Assembly: GCF_023824195.1 (NCBI RefSeq)
Contig: NZ_CP085442.1
Coordinates: 472,001-536,000, forward strand
Direction of reading: 5' to 3'
Length of the DNA: 64,000 nucleotides
From: Priestia megaterium
GTDB lineage: Bacteria; Bacillota; Bacilli; Bacillales; Bacillaceae_H
How positions within the stretch are numbered: the stretch's first letter is position 1; every line of letters begins with the position of its first letter. The notes beneath the pieces were generated by a model. That model ran no database searches. It was given only the letters and a program-made list of their open reading frames with translations, and had not been told where the DNA came from. Position numbers and translations under genes: made by a program. Below, piece by piece: positions 46,820 through 55,959 of this stretch.

Positions 46820-46853
46820 AAAAAAATAAAGAAGGGAATTCATCCCTTCTTTG
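46820..46853 (-). terminator. Terminator of the yhdB-like gene
   Basis: AAAGAAGGGA and TCCCTTCTTT form a 10-bp stem; on the minus strand it is followed by ATTTTTTTATG. Confidence 0.85.
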
Positions 46854-46876
46854 TCCAAGTGTGTGTATCAAAAATA

Positions 46877-47128
46877 CTAGTACAATGATTCTTCCAGAAG
46901 CTCCGGGTTGTGCTCCGAATATTCCGTTGCATGATCAATGTAGCGTAGTAAAGAATAGAGCTCTTCTTGAATGATGCGGTAGTTTCGTTCAAAATTGTAG
47001 GCGTGCAAAAAATGTTCAATCTTTTTTGAAAGAAAATCGTCGTCTGTTCGAACCATTAAAATTAATAAGTTATCCCATTGTGAACGGTGTGTGTAATATA
47101 AAGCTCGATCATAATCAATTACATCCAT
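46877..47128 (-). CDS. YhdB-like hypothetical protein
   Basis: An 83-residue acidic, probably helical protein (MDVIDYDRALYYTHRSQWDN, then LSKKIEHFLHAYNFERNYRI). The DYDRALYYTHRS start and its place beside spoVR match yhdB of B. subtilis. Function unknown. AAAGGAGG precedes the ATG. It is divergent from spoVR. Confidence 0.75.
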   Translation of the reverse strand: MDVIDYDRALYYTHRSQWDNLLILMVRTDDDFLSKKIEHFLHAYNFERNYRIIQEELYSLLRYIDHATEYSEHNPELLEESLY

Positions 47129-47449
47129 TAATAACGTTCCTCCTTTTGAGGAGTTGAAATTAGTGTATGATATTTGCGGGAATTCTTACGCTGTAAATGT
47201 TGGGCAAAAGACCAGTGCATAATTAAAAGAGGTTGTAGTCATTATGCAAGAAGAATAAACGTACAGCACCGGATAAATGATAAGAAAGGCAAAGAATGAT
47301 GCAGCGTAACAGTTATATTACATTCATTATTTAAGACAACTAAATAAAAATCCCCTTTTCTTGAAAAAATGAATCTTCTTTTTGATGAAAACACATGAAT
47401 TGACATGTTTGTACATAGATTGAAGTAAGGAGTGAAAGGGGGAGCTGTC
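47129..47449. other. Intergenic stretch between divergent yhdB-like gene and spoVR
   Basis: No gene. CATAGATT at about 47415-47422 fits the sigma-E minus-10 (CATAnnnT), which would suit spoVR, but the minus-35 region (ATGAATT) is only a loose match. Otherwise AT-rich without clear structure. Confidence 0.4.
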
Positions 47450-48859
47450 GTGAAAGAAGCAGATTATAAGCAATTATACCGTGCGATTGATGAAATTACG
47501 GAAATAGCTAGCGGTTTCGGTTTGGATTTTTATCCGATGCGCTATGAAATTTGCCCGGCAGATATTATTTATACGTTTGGTGCATATGGGATGCCAACTC
47601 GTTTTTCACATTGGAGCTTTGGAAAACAATTTTACAAAATGAAATTACACTACGATCTTGGATTGAGTAAAATTTATGAATTAGTTATCAATTCAGATCC
47701 TTGTTATGCATTTTTATTGGATTCCAATGCGCTTATTCAGAATAAATTAATTGTAGCTCACGTGTTAGCCCACTGTGACTTCTTTAAAAATAACAGCCGT
47801 TTTGCCAACACTAAACGGGATATGGTAGAAAGTATGGCAGCGACTGCTGATCGAATTAAAGAATACGAAGTAAAGCACGGTAAGCGTGAAGTAGAAAAGT
47901 TTTTGGATGCTGTCCTATCGATTCAGGAACATATTGATCCGTCTCTTATGCGTGCCAAGCTTTCTTGGAGCATAGATGATGTAGAATCAGCGGAAGAAGA
48001 AAGCATTTCTCCTTACGATGATTTATGGAATTTGGATTATAAAGAAAAGAAAAAACCAAAACCTCCAAAGTCTTTTAAAAAATTTCCGCCTCAGCCTGAA
48101 AAAGACATCTTATTATTTATTGAAGAATACAGCCCTTATTTAGAGGATTGGCAGCGGGATATTTTAACGATGATGCGAGAAGAAATGCTTTATTTCTGGC
48201 CGCAGCTTGAAACAAAAATTATGAATGAAGGCTGGGCTTCTTTCTGGCATCAGCGCATTATTCGAGAAATGGACTTAACGAGTGATGAAGCGATAGAATT
48301 CGCCAAGCTAAATGCAGGGGTTGTGCAGCCGTCTAAGACGGGAATCAATCCATATTATTTAGGATTAAAAATCTTTGAAGACATTGAAGAACGCTACAAT
48401 AATCCAACAGAAGATATGATTCGCCGGGGCGTGGAGCCCGGATCAGGAAGAGAGAAGATGTTTGAGGTACGTGAGGTTGAATCAGATATTTCCTTTATCC
48501 GCAATTACTTAACAAAAGATTTAGTCATGCGGGAGGATATGTACTTATTCCAAAAACAAGGAAAAGACTATAAAATCGTCGACAAAGAGTGGACAGAAGT
48601 TAGAGATCAGCTTGTTAATATGCGCGTAAACGGCGGATTTCCTTACATCACAGTAACCAATGGAGACTATTTAAAAAATGGAGAGCTCTATTTAAAACAC
48701 TGGTATGAAGGAATTGAATTAGATGTCAAATACTTAGAAAAAGTGGTACCGTACGTTCATCAGCTTTGGGGCCGCCCCGTTCATTTAGAAACGGTAATGG
48801 AAGGCAAGCCAATCGCCTTTACGTATGATGGAAAAACAGTGCATAGAAAACATTTGTAA
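47450..48859 (+). CDS. spoVR: SpoVR-family protein (spore cortex)
   Basis: SpoVR is made in the mother cell during sporulation and is needed for normal cortex formation; its biochemical role is not settled. The 469-residue cytoplasmic protein matches the family throughout: [20 protein letters not shown] near the start, [15 protein letters not shown], and [15 protein letters not shown] in the middle. Length is that of B. subtilis SpoVR (468). The frame opens with a GTG at 47432, but AGGGGGAG spaces properly to the GTG at 47450. Confidence 0.93.
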   Translation: MKEADYKQLYRAIDEITEIASGFGLDFYPMRYEICPADIIYTFGAYGMPTRFSHWSFGKQFYKMKLHYDLGLSKIYELVINSDPCYAFLLDSNALIQNKLIVAHVLAHCDFFKNNSRFANTKRDMVESMAATADRIKEYEVKHGKREVEKFLDAVLSIQEHIDPSLMRAKLSWSIDDVESAEEESISPYDDLWNLDYKEKKKPKPPKSFKKFPPQPEKDILLFIEEYSPYLEDWQRDILTMMREEMLYFWPQLETKIMNEGWASFWHQRIIREMDLTSDEAIEFAKLNAGVVQPSKTGINPYYLGLKIFEDIEERYNNPTEDMIRRGVEPGSGREKMFEVREVESDISFIRNYLTKDLVMREDMYLFQKQGKDYKIVDKEWTEVRDQLVNMRVNGGFPYITVTNGDYLKNGELYLKHWYEGIELDVKYLEKVVPYVHQLWGRPVHLETVMEGKPIAFTYDGKTVHRKHL

Positions 48860-48864
48860 AAAAG

Positions 48865-48890
48865 AAGACCGCTTAAACAGCGGTCTTTTT
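48865..48890 (+). terminator. Terminator of spoVR
   Basis: AAGACCGCT and AGCGGTCTT form a 9-bp stem followed by TTT. Confidence 0.85.
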
Positions 48891-48949
48891 GGGCTTCTGT
48901 AACTTATCCATATAAATTGAAAAAATAAAATTACTATGCAATAATCGAA

Positions 48950-48964
48950 TGAGAATTACTTTCA
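48950..48964. promoter_or_regulatory. Fur box upstream of the heme monooxygenase-like gene
   Basis: TGAGAATTACTTTCA fits the 7-1-7 Fur consensus TGATAAT-N-ATTATCA at 12 of 14 defined positions, 19 bases before the start codon. Iron-bound Fur would repress the gene. Confidence 0.7.
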
Positions 48965-48982
48965 TTTAGAAAGGAAGATAAG

Positions 48983-49312
48983 ATGTTTGTTGTAAACGCA
49001 AGTTTTGAAACAGAAAAGAAATTTGAAGAACAGCTCAAGCAAAAAGCTAAGAAAAACAAAACAGAAATTGAGGCAGCCAAAGGAAATTTATCGTTCGAAT
49101 GCTGGAAAAAAGATTCCGCAGATAAAGTTGAATATGTCTTTGTATCCAAGTGGGAAGACAAGCAGTTCTTTCAAGCGTGGATCTCAAGAGAAGAACATGT
49201 GAACGAACATAAAGAAGCGAATAAAAAGAAAACGAAAGCATTTTCTGAAGCTATGGAAATCAAGAAAACGCTGCGCTTTTATGAGGCGGTAGAAGAGGAC
49301 ATTCTTTCCTAA
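48983..49312 (+). CDS. IsdG/HmoA-like heme-degrading monooxygenase (ABM fold)
   Basis: A 109-residue antibiotic-biosynthesis-monooxygenase-fold protein. The Asn-Trp-His set of IsdG-type enzymes is at Asn5, Trp66 and His76; the Trp-to-His spacing of ten is the same as in IsdG. These enzymes open heme to release iron in the cytoplasm. A Fur box directly upstream supports an iron role. GGAAGAT precedes the ATG. The sequence is lysine-rich and diverged, so a monooxygenase of another kind remains possible. Confidence 0.78.
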   Translation: MFVVNASFETEKKFEEQLKQKAKKNKTEIEAAKGNLSFECWKKDSADKVEYVFVSKWEDKQFFQAWISREEHVNEHKEANKKKTKAFSEAMEIKKTLRFYEAVEEDILS

Positions 49313-49322
49313 AAAAGCATGC

Positions 49323-49360
49323 TTGACTTTCAAAAATGTTGTAACTATAATGATTACAAC
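49323..49360 (+). promoter_or_regulatory. Promoter and palindromic operator of the Rrf2-type gene
   Basis: TTGACT (49323-49328), 17 bases, TATAAT (49346-49351). The palindrome GTTGTAA-N9-TTACAAC (49338-49360) is perfect and is centred on the minus-10. This is the expected place for an autoregulatory site of the downstream repressor. Confidence 0.75.
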
Positions 49361-49378
49361 AAAATAGGAGTGAGAGCA

Positions 49379-49810
49379 ATGAAAATTAGCAGTCGATTCA
49401 CCGTGGCCGTTCACATACTATCTTTAATTAAAGTAGATAGCAGTCATCCTAGTACTTCAGAGTGGATTGCTAGCAGTGTAAATACAAATCCTGTTGTTAT
49501 AAGACGAGTAATTGGGATGTTAAAGAAAGCTGGACTCGTGGGTGTAAAAGCCGGAGCTGGCGGAGCTTATCTATTGAAAGATTTAGAAGAGATAACGTTG
49601 TTAGACGTTTATCGAGCGGTGGCGGCAGTGGAAGAAGGAGAATTGTTTCAAATGCATGAAAATCCTAATGTGGAGTGTCCTGTAGGAGCCAATATTCAAA
49701 GTGTCCTTGAATTGATTTTAAAACGTTCTCAAGATGCCATGGAACAAGTCTTAGCCGATGTGACCATGAAAGAATTAGTGACGGATTTAATAGCAAAAAT
49801 AGATGCATAA
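49379..49810 (+). CDS. Rrf2-family regulator, YwnA-like
   Basis: A 143-residue winged-helix protein (MKISSRFTVAVHILSLIKVD, then ASSVNTNPVVIRRVIGMLKK and the wing VKAGAGGAYLLKDL). It keeps one cysteine (VECPVG, about residue 101), so it lacks the three-cysteine cluster of Fe-S sensors such as IscR and NsrR. That fits the YwnA/Hypothetical-thiol branch. AGGAGTGAG precedes the ATG at 49379; the frame is open to 49319. The palindrome over its own promoter suggests autorepression. Confidence 0.85.
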   Translation: MKISSRFTVAVHILSLIKVDSSHPSTSEWIASSVNTNPVVIRRVIGMLKKAGLVGVKAGAGGAYLLKDLEEITLLDVYRAVAAVEEGELFQMHENPNVECPVGANIQSVLELILKRSQDAMEQVLADVTMKELVTDLIAKIDA

Positions 49811-49828
49811 TAACATGCTTCTGTTCGT

Positions 49829-49864
49829 AAAAAAACGGAGAAACCCAGGTTTCTCCGTTTTTTT
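49829..49864. terminator. Bidirectional terminator
   Basis: AAAAAACGGAGAAACC and GGTTTCTCCGTTTTTT form a perfect 16-bp stem between the convergent Rrf2-type and yhfP-like genes. Confidence 0.9.
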
Positions 49865-50858
49865 ATAGCTTTACAATTGTTCGTCCTCGAGCTTGTCCTT
49901 GTAATAAAGTCGGAAGTACCTCAGGGAGCTGTTGTAGTGAAATTTCCTGCTGAATGAAAGGTTCGAAGCTTTCAGGCTTAAAGTCATTAGCGAGTCTATT
50001 CCAAATCTCTTTTCGAGTAGGCATTGGGCAGTAAACAGAATCGATACCTAATAAATTAATCCCTCTTAAAATGAAGGGAAAGACGGTTGTTGGCACTTTG
50101 CCTCCAGCTGTTAGCCCGCTGACAGCTACAGAGCCTCCGTACTGAATTTGACTGAGGACAGAAGCTAGAGGCTCTCCGCCCACAGGATCCACTGCAGCGG
50201 CCCATTTTTGCTTGCCTAATGCTTTTAATTTGCCGTTATAAACGTCTTCACGCGCTACAATAGAGGAAGCGCCAAGCTCTTTCAAATAAGCTGCTTCCGA
50301 GCTTTTTCCCGTACTTGCTTCCACTGTGTAGCCTAATTTTGAAAGAATGGCAACCGCAAAGCTTCCTACACCTCCCGTAGCGCCTGTTACAAGCACAGAG
50401 CCATTAGATGGACTAGTATGGTTTTCCTCTAAGCGATGCACAGATAAAGCAGCTGTAAAGCCAGCTGTTCCGATAATCATTGCTTCTTTTAACGTTAAAT
50501 TTTCAGGAAGAGGGACAATCCATTCGCTGCGTATGCGCGCATACTCACTATAGCCTCCAAAGTGTGATACGCCAATGTCATAGCTTGTTGCGATGACACG
50601 ATCACCTTCTTTAAAATCAGGGCTGTCAGAAGATACAACGACTCCTGCTAGGTCGATTCCTGGGACAAATGGATAGCTTGTCACAATATTGCCGTTTGCG
50701 ATGCTGGCTAAGCTATCTTTATAATTCACCCCTGAATAATGAACGCGAATAAGTACATCCCCTTCTGGCAAATCGTTTAGCGTCAATTCTTGGACGGACG
50801 TCTGGACTTGGTCTTCACTTTTTTTATCTACTATTAATGCTGAAAATGATTGCTCCAT
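49863..50858 (-). CDS. yhfP: YhdH/YhfP-family NADPH oxidoreductase
   Basis: A 331-residue medium-chain reductase of the YhfP/AcuI type, zinc-free, related to acryloyl-CoA reductases and quinone reductases. Marks are SGVNYKDSLASIANGNIV (about 46-63), PFVPGIDLAGVVV, and the NADP motif VTGATGGVGSFAVAILSKLG (about 152-171). The frame begins at 50900 but AAAGGAG spaces to the ATG at 50858. Two palindromes lie upstream, so it may be under a dedicated repressor. Natural substrate unknown. Confidence 0.88.
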   Translation of the reverse strand: MEQSFSALIVDKKSEDQVQTSVQELTLNDLPEGDVLIRVHYSGVNYKDSLASIANGNIVTSYPFVPGIDLAGVVVSSDSPDFKEGDRVIATSYDIGVSHFGGYSEYARIRSEWIVPLPENLTLKEAMIIGTAGFTAALSVHRLEENHTSPSNGSVLVTGATGGVGSFAVAILSKLGYTVEASTGKSSEAAYLKELGASSIVAREDVYNGKLKALGKQKWAAAVDPVGGEPLASVLSQIQYGGSVAVSGLTAGGKVPTTVFPFILRGINLLGIDSVYCPMPTRKEIWNRLANDFKPESFEPFIQQEISLQQLPEVLPTLLQGQARGRTIVKL

Positions 50859-50882
50859 TTTATTTCTCCTTTCTATACTGAG

Positions 50883-50938
50883 ATGTATATATCTATACAT
50901 AGATTACCTTATTTCTATACCCATTATAGAAAATAGTA
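50883..50938. promoter_or_regulatory. Two palindromes upstream of yhfP
   Basis: ATGTATA-TATC-TATACAT (50883-50900) is perfect. A second, TATTTCTATA/TATAGAAAATA (about 50910-50936), is nearly so. Both lie within 80 bases before the start. They could be one or two operators of a MarR- or TetR-type repressor not present here. Confidence 0.45.
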
Positions 50939-51037
50939 AAAGAAGTTCCTAATACTTTGATTACGAAAGAGATTATTTCATTATAAAATAGCGGTATAGC
51001 TATTAGTTAGCAATACATAGAAAAGAGGAGAAGAGAA

Positions 51038-51982
51038 ATGAGTACAAACATATATTTTAACCATGATGCAGGTATTGATGATTTAGTATCACTTTTTTTA
51101 CTGCTGCAAATGGATGATGTAAAGGTAACGGGAGTATCTGTTATTCCTGCTGACGGATACTTAGAACCGGGTATCAGCGCAAGCCAAAAAATTATTGATC
51201 GTTTTGGAAGTTATGATATCGAGGTAGCCAAATCTACTTCACGCGGTATGAATCCATTTCCAAAAGAATGGCGCATGCATACGTTTTATGTGGATGCGCT
51301 GCCGATTTTAAATGAAAAAGGGAAAGTGCAAACAAAAATAAGTCAGCTGCCTGCTCACGATCATTTAATTGAAACATTGCAGCACACAGCCGGGAAAACG
51401 ACTTTATTATTTACAGGACCGTTAACTGATTTAGCAAGAGCACTTGAAAAAGCGCCGGAAATAGAAGAGAAAATTGATAAGTTAGTGTGGATGGGCGGTA
51501 CATTTCAAGAAGTAGGAAATGTACAGGAACCTGAACATGATGGAACGGCGGAGTGGAATGCTTTTTGGGATCCAGAAGCAGTAGCAAAAGTATGGGAAAG
51601 CAAAATTAAAATTGAGATGGTTGCTTTAGAAAGCACGAATCAAGTTCCCTTAACGCCGGCTATTCGTCAAATGTGGGCTTCGCTTCGAAGATACGAAGGA
51701 GTAGACTTTGTAGGGCAGTGCTACGCGGCCTGCCCGCCGCTTGTCCACGTTGAAACCAATTCAACATATTATTTGTGGGATGTACTCACAACAGCATTTA
51801 CAGGGAATTCAACACTTGTGAAGGTAAAAACCGTTTCGAGTATTGTGCATACAGAAACACCGAGCCAAGGAAGAACAGAAATTTCCGAAGAGGGACGACC
51901 TGTAGATGTCGTATATGATGTCACAGCCGAAGCGTTCTTTATGTACATTACAGATTTAATGAAAAAAGCAGTAGCCAAATAA
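51038..51982 (+). CDS. Nucleoside hydrolase (IunH family)
   Basis: A 314-residue hydrolase that splits ribonucleosides into base and ribose. The calcium-binding aspartate cluster at the N-terminus is NHDAGIDDLVS (Asp10, Asp14, Asp15) in place of the common DTDPGIDD, so the first aspartate is replaced by an asparagine one residue pair earlier. LWDVLTTA near residue 243 gives the fourth ligand. GAGGAG precedes the ATG. The change in the DTDPG motif may alter preference; the substrate is unknown. Single gene. Confidence 0.85.
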   Translation: MSTNIYFNHDAGIDDLVSLFLLLQMDDVKVTGVSVIPADGYLEPGISASQKIIDRFGSYDIEVAKSTSRGMNPFPKEWRMHTFYVDALPILNEKGKVQTKISQLPAHDHLIETLQHTAGKTTLLFTGPLTDLARALEKAPEIEEKIDKLVWMGGTFQEVGNVQEPEHDGTAEWNAFWDPEAVAKVWESKIKIEMVALESTNQVPLTPAIRQMWASLRRYEGVDFVGQCYAACPPLVHVETNSTYYLWDVLTTAFTGNSTLVKVKTVSSIVHTETPSQGRTEISEEGRPVDVVYDVTAEAFFMYITDLMKKAVAK

Positions 51983-51984
51983 AG

Positions 51985-52018
51985 AAAAAGGTTGCACATG
52001 AAAGTGTGCAACCTTTTT
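51985..52018. terminator. Bidirectional terminator
   Basis: AAAAAGGTTGCACA and TGTGCAACCTTTTT form a 14-bp stem between two convergent units. It touches the stop of the tcyC-like gene. Confidence 0.9.
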
Positions 52019-52751
52019 AATGAATCATATTCAAGAATTGACGTGTCCGCTCTTGTTGAGGATTTGAAAATATTTGATCCGGTGTACCTCTTTCCATAAT
52101 GACACCTTGATCCATAAAAATAACTTCATCTGCTACTTCACGGGCAAAGCGCATTTCGTGAGTTACCACCACCATCGTCATTCCTTCTTTTGCCAAGTCT
52201 TTCATCGCTTGAAGAACGTCTCCTACAAGCTCAGGATCAAGAGCTGAAGTAGGCTCATCAAACAGCATAACTTTTGGGTCCATCGCCATTGCTCTGGCGA
52301 TGCCAACACGCTGTTGTTGTCCGCCAGACAGCTGGAAAGGATAAAAGTCAAGCTTATCTCCTAAGCCAACTCGTGTTAATAATTCTTTCCCTCTTTTTTC
52401 TGCTTCTTGAGTAGAAACGCCTTTTACAATTACAGGACCTTCCATAACATTTTCAAGCGCACTTTTATGAGGAAACAAGTTATAGTTTTGAAAGACCATA
52501 CCTGTTAGGCTTCGAAATGAAGTAATGTCTTTTTTACGAACAGGTTTGGTGAAATTCATGCTTTTTTTATCAAGTTCAATCGTGCCGTCTGTTGGGATTT
52601 CTAAAAGATTTAAGCAACGTAAAAAAGTAGTTTTACCCGATCCAGAAGGACCAATTAATACAATTACCTTGCCCTGTTCAACTTCTAAATCAATCCCTTT
52701 TAATACTTGCAAATCACCGAATGATTTATGCAAATTTTTGATATTAATCAT
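52017..52751 (-). CDS. tcyC: Amino-acid ABC transporter ATPase, TcyC-like
   Basis: A 244-residue ATP-binding subunit of a polar-amino-acid importer, with Walker [10 protein letters not shown] (33-41), signature [19 protein letters not shown] (about 138-156), Walker [15 protein letters not shown] and the switch histidine in VVTHEM. It drives import through the permease encoded just upstream. Gene order (binding protein, permease, ATPase) and sequences are like tcyABC (L-cystine) of B. subtilis. AAAGGAG precedes the ATG. Confidence 0.9.
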   Translation of the reverse strand: MINIKNLHKSFGDLQVLKGIDLEVEQGKVIVLIGPSGSGKTTFLRCLNLLEIPTDGTIELDKKSMNFTKPVRKKDITSFRSLTGMVFQNYNLFPHKSALENVMEGPVIVKGVSTQEAEKRGKELLTRVGLGDKLDFYPFQLSGGQQQRVGIARAMAMDPKVMLFDEPTSALDPELVGDVLQAMKDLAKEGMTMVVVTHEMRFAREVADEVIFMDQGVIMERGTPDQIFSNPQQERTRQFLNMIH

Positions 52752-52781
52752 ATGAAAAACTCCTTTAGCTACTTGAAACGG

Positions 52782-53495
52782 TTATTTAGATACGTAACGA
52801 TCTAGTCTTATTTCAATGCGTCCTTGGATAATGGATAAGATTGTGCACATAATCCAGTACAAGAGCGCTGCTTCACTATAAAGAAGTAAAAATTCATAGT
52901 TAGTCGAAGCAATTTCTTGAGCTTTACGGAACATCTCAGAAACAAGAATAAGCGATGCAAGTGACGTATCTTTAATAAGGCTAATAAAAGAGTTAGATAA
53001 TGGCGGAATCGATACACGTGCTGCTTGCGGTAAGATAATCCGTCTTAACGCTTGGGAATAGGTCATACCAAGTGAGTAGCCAGCTTCCCACTGGCCTTTA
53101 GGAATAGATTGAATCGCTGCTCGGATAATTTCAGATGCATACGCACCTACACTTAATGAAAATCCAATAATAGCAGAGATAAATGGGTCAATTGTTATAT
53201 CTAAATTGGGTAAGCCGTAGAAAATAATAAATAATTGCACAAGCAGCGGTGTACCTCGAATAATCGATACATAGATGCGCGCAATTATATTTAAAACTTT
53301 TATAGATGATAAACGAGCCAAGGCTGTTAAGACAGCTAAAATGATACCGAGTACAAACGTGATTAATGTTAGTGGAATAGAATATTGAATAGCTCCCTTT
53401 AGCATTGGTAAGAGAGATGATTGAGCGATTGAAATCAATTGATTCAATCGCTCTCCATCAGGAAAAATATTATTTAGGAGAAACATCTTCGCCAA
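52782..53495 (-). CDS. tcyB: Amino-acid ABC transporter permease, TcyB-like
   Basis: A permease of up to 237 residues with five membrane helices. The EAA-loop [20 protein letters not shown] (about 143-162) docks with the ATPase, and [20 protein letters not shown] is typical of polar-amino-acid permeases. The gene overlaps the end of the binding-protein gene by 26 bases. The start is TTG at 53495 or ATG at 53486; neither has a clear ribosome site, so translation is probably coupled. Confidence 0.88.
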   Translation of the reverse strand: MAKMFLLNNIFPDGERLNQLISIAQSSLLPMLKGAIQYSIPLTLITFVLGIILAVLTALARLSSIKVLNIIARIYVSIIRGTPLLVQLFIIFYGLPNLDITIDPFISAIIGFSLSVGAYASEIIRAAIQSIPKGQWEAGYSLGMTYSQALRRIILPQAARVSIPPLSNSFISLIKDTSLASLILVSEMFRKAQEIASTNYEFLLLYSEAALLYWIMCTILSIIQGRIEIRLDRYVSK

Positions 53496-54291
53496 ACCAT
53501 TTCTTAGAAATTTTTGCGTACGTTCCGTCTTTTTTCATATCTTTTAATGCTTTGTTTACTTCATCCACTAACTTACCGCTGTCTTTTCTAAACATAAAGC
53601 CGCTTGCAGCACCATCGGATTTTTCATCCGCGATTTTGATAGGTGCGTTAGGGTGCTTTTTCTTATAGTCAAGGAACGATAATTTATCGTTGATTGTAGC
53701 ATCAACACGGTTTGCGCTCATTAGTTCTACTGCTTGAGCAAAACCTTCAGCACTCGTAATGTTTGCACCATAAGATTGAGCCATGTCTTTATAGTTACTT
53801 GTTAATGACTGCGCTGATTTTTTTCCTTTTAAATCTTTAAATGATTTGATATCTTTTTCGTCTTTACGAACAATTAATACGGCGCCTGACTGGATGTATG
53901 GGTCAGAGAAATCGTATTTCTTTTGACGATCTTCACGAATACCCACTTCATTAGCAATCATGTCAAAGCGTTTAGCATCTAATCCGGCAAACATGCCATC
54001 CCACTGTGTTTCTTTGAACTCAGCTTTTACGCCAAGACGTTTAGCTACTTCTTGAGCCAATTCTACATCAAACCCAGTTAGCTTTTGTTTGTCATCATGA
54101 AAAGTGAACGGAGGGTATGTACCTTCAGTTCCAATTGTTAATACACCATCTTTTTTCACTTTATTATATAAATCCTCTTGTGAAGATTTATTGTCTCCAT
54201 TGTTTGCTTCATTTTTTGAGCTAGAACCGCATGCGGCAAGCACAACTGTGAAAGCTAATAGTAGCGACAAAAGTGCAGCAAATTTCTTCAT
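53470..54291 (-). CDS. tcyA: Amino-acid ABC transporter binding lipoprotein, TcyA-like
   Basis: A 273-residue lipoprotein with lipobox VLAAC (cysteine about residue 21), then a family-3 solute-binding fold: [16 protein letters not shown] (about 51-66), [16 protein letters not shown] and [15 protein letters not shown]. These motifs agree with cystine-binding TcyA/FliY-type proteins, though other polar amino acids cannot be excluded. It is first of three genes. Its promoter looks like TTGACT-N17-TAGTAT about 50 bases upstream. No riboswitch or T-box is seen. Confidence 0.87.
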   Translation of the reverse strand: MKKFAALLSLLLAFTVVLAACGSSSKNEANNGDNKSSQEDLYNKVKKDGVLTIGTEGTYPPFTFHDDKQKLTGFDVELAQEVAKRLGVKAEFKETQWDGMFAGLDAKRFDMIANEVGIREDRQKKYDFSDPYIQSGAVLIVRKDEKDIKSFKDLKGKKSAQSLTSNYKDMAQSYGANITSAEGFAQAVELMSANRVDATINDKLSFLDYKKKHPNAPIKIADEKSDGAASGFMFRKDSGKLVDEVNKALKDMKKDGTYAKISKKWFGEDVSPK

Positions 54292-54632
54292 TTTCTAAAC
54301 CCCCTAGTATTCTGATAGGAAATGATACTCTGTGATACTAAACAAGAACACAGCAAAAGTCAACAAAAAAAACTTATACGATTAATGTGACTTAAAATAA
54401 GGAAAATATACCTTCTATACACGGTTTGTCATAAGGATACAGAAAGATTTTAAAATTTGGATTAAGTGGATTTTTAAGGGAGATTTGAGGAGTAAAAAGG
54501 AAGTTTCATGCGACGATTTTCTCTTTCATTTTTTCATGACTTTTGGTGCAATAAACATATAGTTAAATGTTAAGGTAGAAATAAATTCCTTATGGTACAC
54601 TTAAAGAAGAATTTATGAAACGGAGCGATATG
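54292..54632. other. Intergenic stretch between divergent tcyA and crcB
   Basis: On the minus strand TTGACT, 17 bases, TAGTAT (about 54377-54338) is the likely tcyA promoter. On the plus strand TGGTACACT (about 54593-54601) is an extended minus-10 for crcB. No GGCGATGG-type fluoride riboswitch, S-box or T-box is visible. Confidence 0.5.
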
Positions 54633-55031
54633 ATGAAAGCCATAAACTTAATCTCAATTGCCTTTGGTGCTATCGCTGGTACATATGCACGTTATTTGCT
54701 GAATCTTTCCTTATTATATACGGGCTATCCAATAGGAACGGTAATTGAAAACCTATTAGGAAGCTTCATACTAGGCCTCTTAACAGGATTTTTTGTGTGG
54801 AAAAAGCCAAAAGAATGGATAAAGCTTGGACTAGGAGTTGGCGTGTGCGGCGGTTTTACAACGTATTCAACGTTTGCAGGAGACGTCATTTCTCTCACTC
54901 AGCACCATTTATTTTGGGGAGCCATTTATGTCATTGTCTCTTTAGTAGGTGGAATCCTTCTTGCTTTAGCAGGCTATCTATGCGGTGAAGCGGCAGGGGA
55001 AAATTTAGTGAAAGTACATGAGGTGAAGTAA
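54633..55031 (+). CDS. crcB: Fluoride channel subunit CrcB (first of two)
   Basis: A 132-residue membrane protein with four helices, Fluc/CrcB family, which lets fluoride leave the cell. Marks are the GTxxRY-like AGTYARYLLNL (about 14-24), GTVIENLLGSFILG with the conserved asparagine, and GGFTTYSTFAGD (about 75-86) holding the central sodium-site and phenylalanine-box residues. The frame opens at 54615 but GGAG spaces to ATG 54633. The next gene starts at the base after its stop, so the two are coupled. Confidence 0.92.
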   Translation: MKAINLISIAFGAIAGTYARYLLNLSLLYTGYPIGTVIENLLGSFILGLLTGFFVWKKPKEWIKLGLGVGVCGGFTTYSTFAGDVISLTQHHLFWGAIYVIVSLVGGILLALAGYLCGEAAGENLVKVHEVK

Positions 55032-55421
55032 ATGAGCATAGTGAGCTTGGCACTTGGCGGGGCAGCTGGAGGAATATGCCGTTATCTTTTAGGTTTAAAA
55101 GTTACAAAAACAGTTTCAAACCCTCCTTTTCCAGTATCAATGCTGTTTGTAAACTTGCTCGGTGCGTTTGGGCTTGGTCTTTTTTACGGTAGTTATTATG
55201 GAAAGGTTCCGAGTCATGCTTATGATGATTCAATATTTTTAATGATTGGCATTGGGTTTTTTGGTGCCTTTACCACTTTTTCAACGTTTAGTGTGGAAAC
55301 CGTACAGTTAATTCGAGAAAAATCTTATCGAAAAGTGTTGGCGTACGTGGGGATTTCAGCATTTGGAACAGTTGGTTTATTTACAGTCGGTTTACTGGCA
55401 GGAACGTTTTTATTTAAGTAA
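55032..55421 (+). CDS. crcB: Fluoride channel subunit CrcB (second of two)
   Basis: A 129-residue second CrcB, with AAGGICRYLLG (about 10-20), VNLLGAFGLGLF and GAFTTFSTFSVE (about 78-89). Its sequence differs strongly from the first copy. In Bacilli such pairs are thought to form antiparallel heterodimers, while single-gene organisms make homodimers. GAGGTGAAGTAA, the end of the first gene, doubles as the ribosome site. Confidence 0.92.
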   Translation: MSIVSLALGGAAGGICRYLLGLKVTKTVSNPPFPVSMLFVNLLGAFGLGLFYGSYYGKVPSHAYDDSIFLMIGIGFFGAFTTFSTFSVETVQLIREKSYRKVLAYVGISAFGTVGLFTVGLLAGTFLFK

Positions 55422-55468
55422 AGAGAATGTTTCTAGTAGGGAAAAACAAAAAGACGGAGAAGTAGAGA

Positions 55469-55684
55469 ATGGATAGAAAAGCAGAAGTTTGGAAATACAT
55501 TTTGTTGATTGTAGCTGTTGCAGGTCAGATCATCGGTTTTTTATTTTTATTTATAAATGTTGTGGCGGCATTTATTTTTTACGGTTTTTATATTCTAACT
55601 TTTATTATGTTACTCCTGCTGTTTATATGGGATCGGAAAAAGGAAAAAGACAAAGAAGAATTTGACGACTATACCGATTACTAA
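55469..55684 (+). CDS. Small two-helix membrane protein
   Basis: A 71-residue protein: MDRKAEVWKY, two hydrophobic segments (ILLIVAVAGQIIGFLFLFIN and FYGFYILTFIMLLLLFIW) and a charged tail RKKEKDKEEFDDYTDY. ACGGAG precedes the ATG. It lies 47 bases after crcB on the same strand, but I see no reason to link it to fluoride. Family not recognised. Confidence 0.6.
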   Translation: MDRKAEVWKYILLIVAVAGQIIGFLFLFINVVAAFIFYGFYILTFIMLLLLFIWDRKKEKDKEEFDDYTDY

Positions 55685-55847
55685 CCATATAAAAAGCAGA
55701 ATGATGCGGTGCGCCGGGCCTCTTAGTGAAGAAGCTTAAAAGATACATCTATAAAAGGAAGAGAGCCGTAAGAGCATAAAGAGATATTGTATTTACATCT
55801 AGTTGTGTTATAATTTTAAGTGCGAAAACAAAATCAATAAATAGCAA

Positions 55848-55940
55848 TCACTAGGGGAGCTTTTTGAAGCTGAGACGAATGTATTTCGGACCCTTTGAAC
55901 CTGATCTGGTTTGGACCAGCGTAGGGAAGTGGCGATCATG
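55848..55940 (+). promoter_or_regulatory. TPP riboswitch (THI element)
   Basis: The landmarks are in order: CTAGGGGAGC, AAGCTGAGA, ACCCTTTGAACCTGATCTGG and AGCGTAGGGAAGTGG. The terminator that follows gives transcription-level control of the thiazole operon by thiamine pyrophosphate. A TGTTATAAT extended minus-10 at about 55806-55814 is the likely promoter. Confidence 0.95.
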
Positions 55941-55959
55941 TTTACATAACGATGCATGC

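Noticed and set aside
54292..54632. A fluoride riboswitch before crcB
   Set aside because: No GGCGATGG-type start or matching downstream motif could be found by eye.
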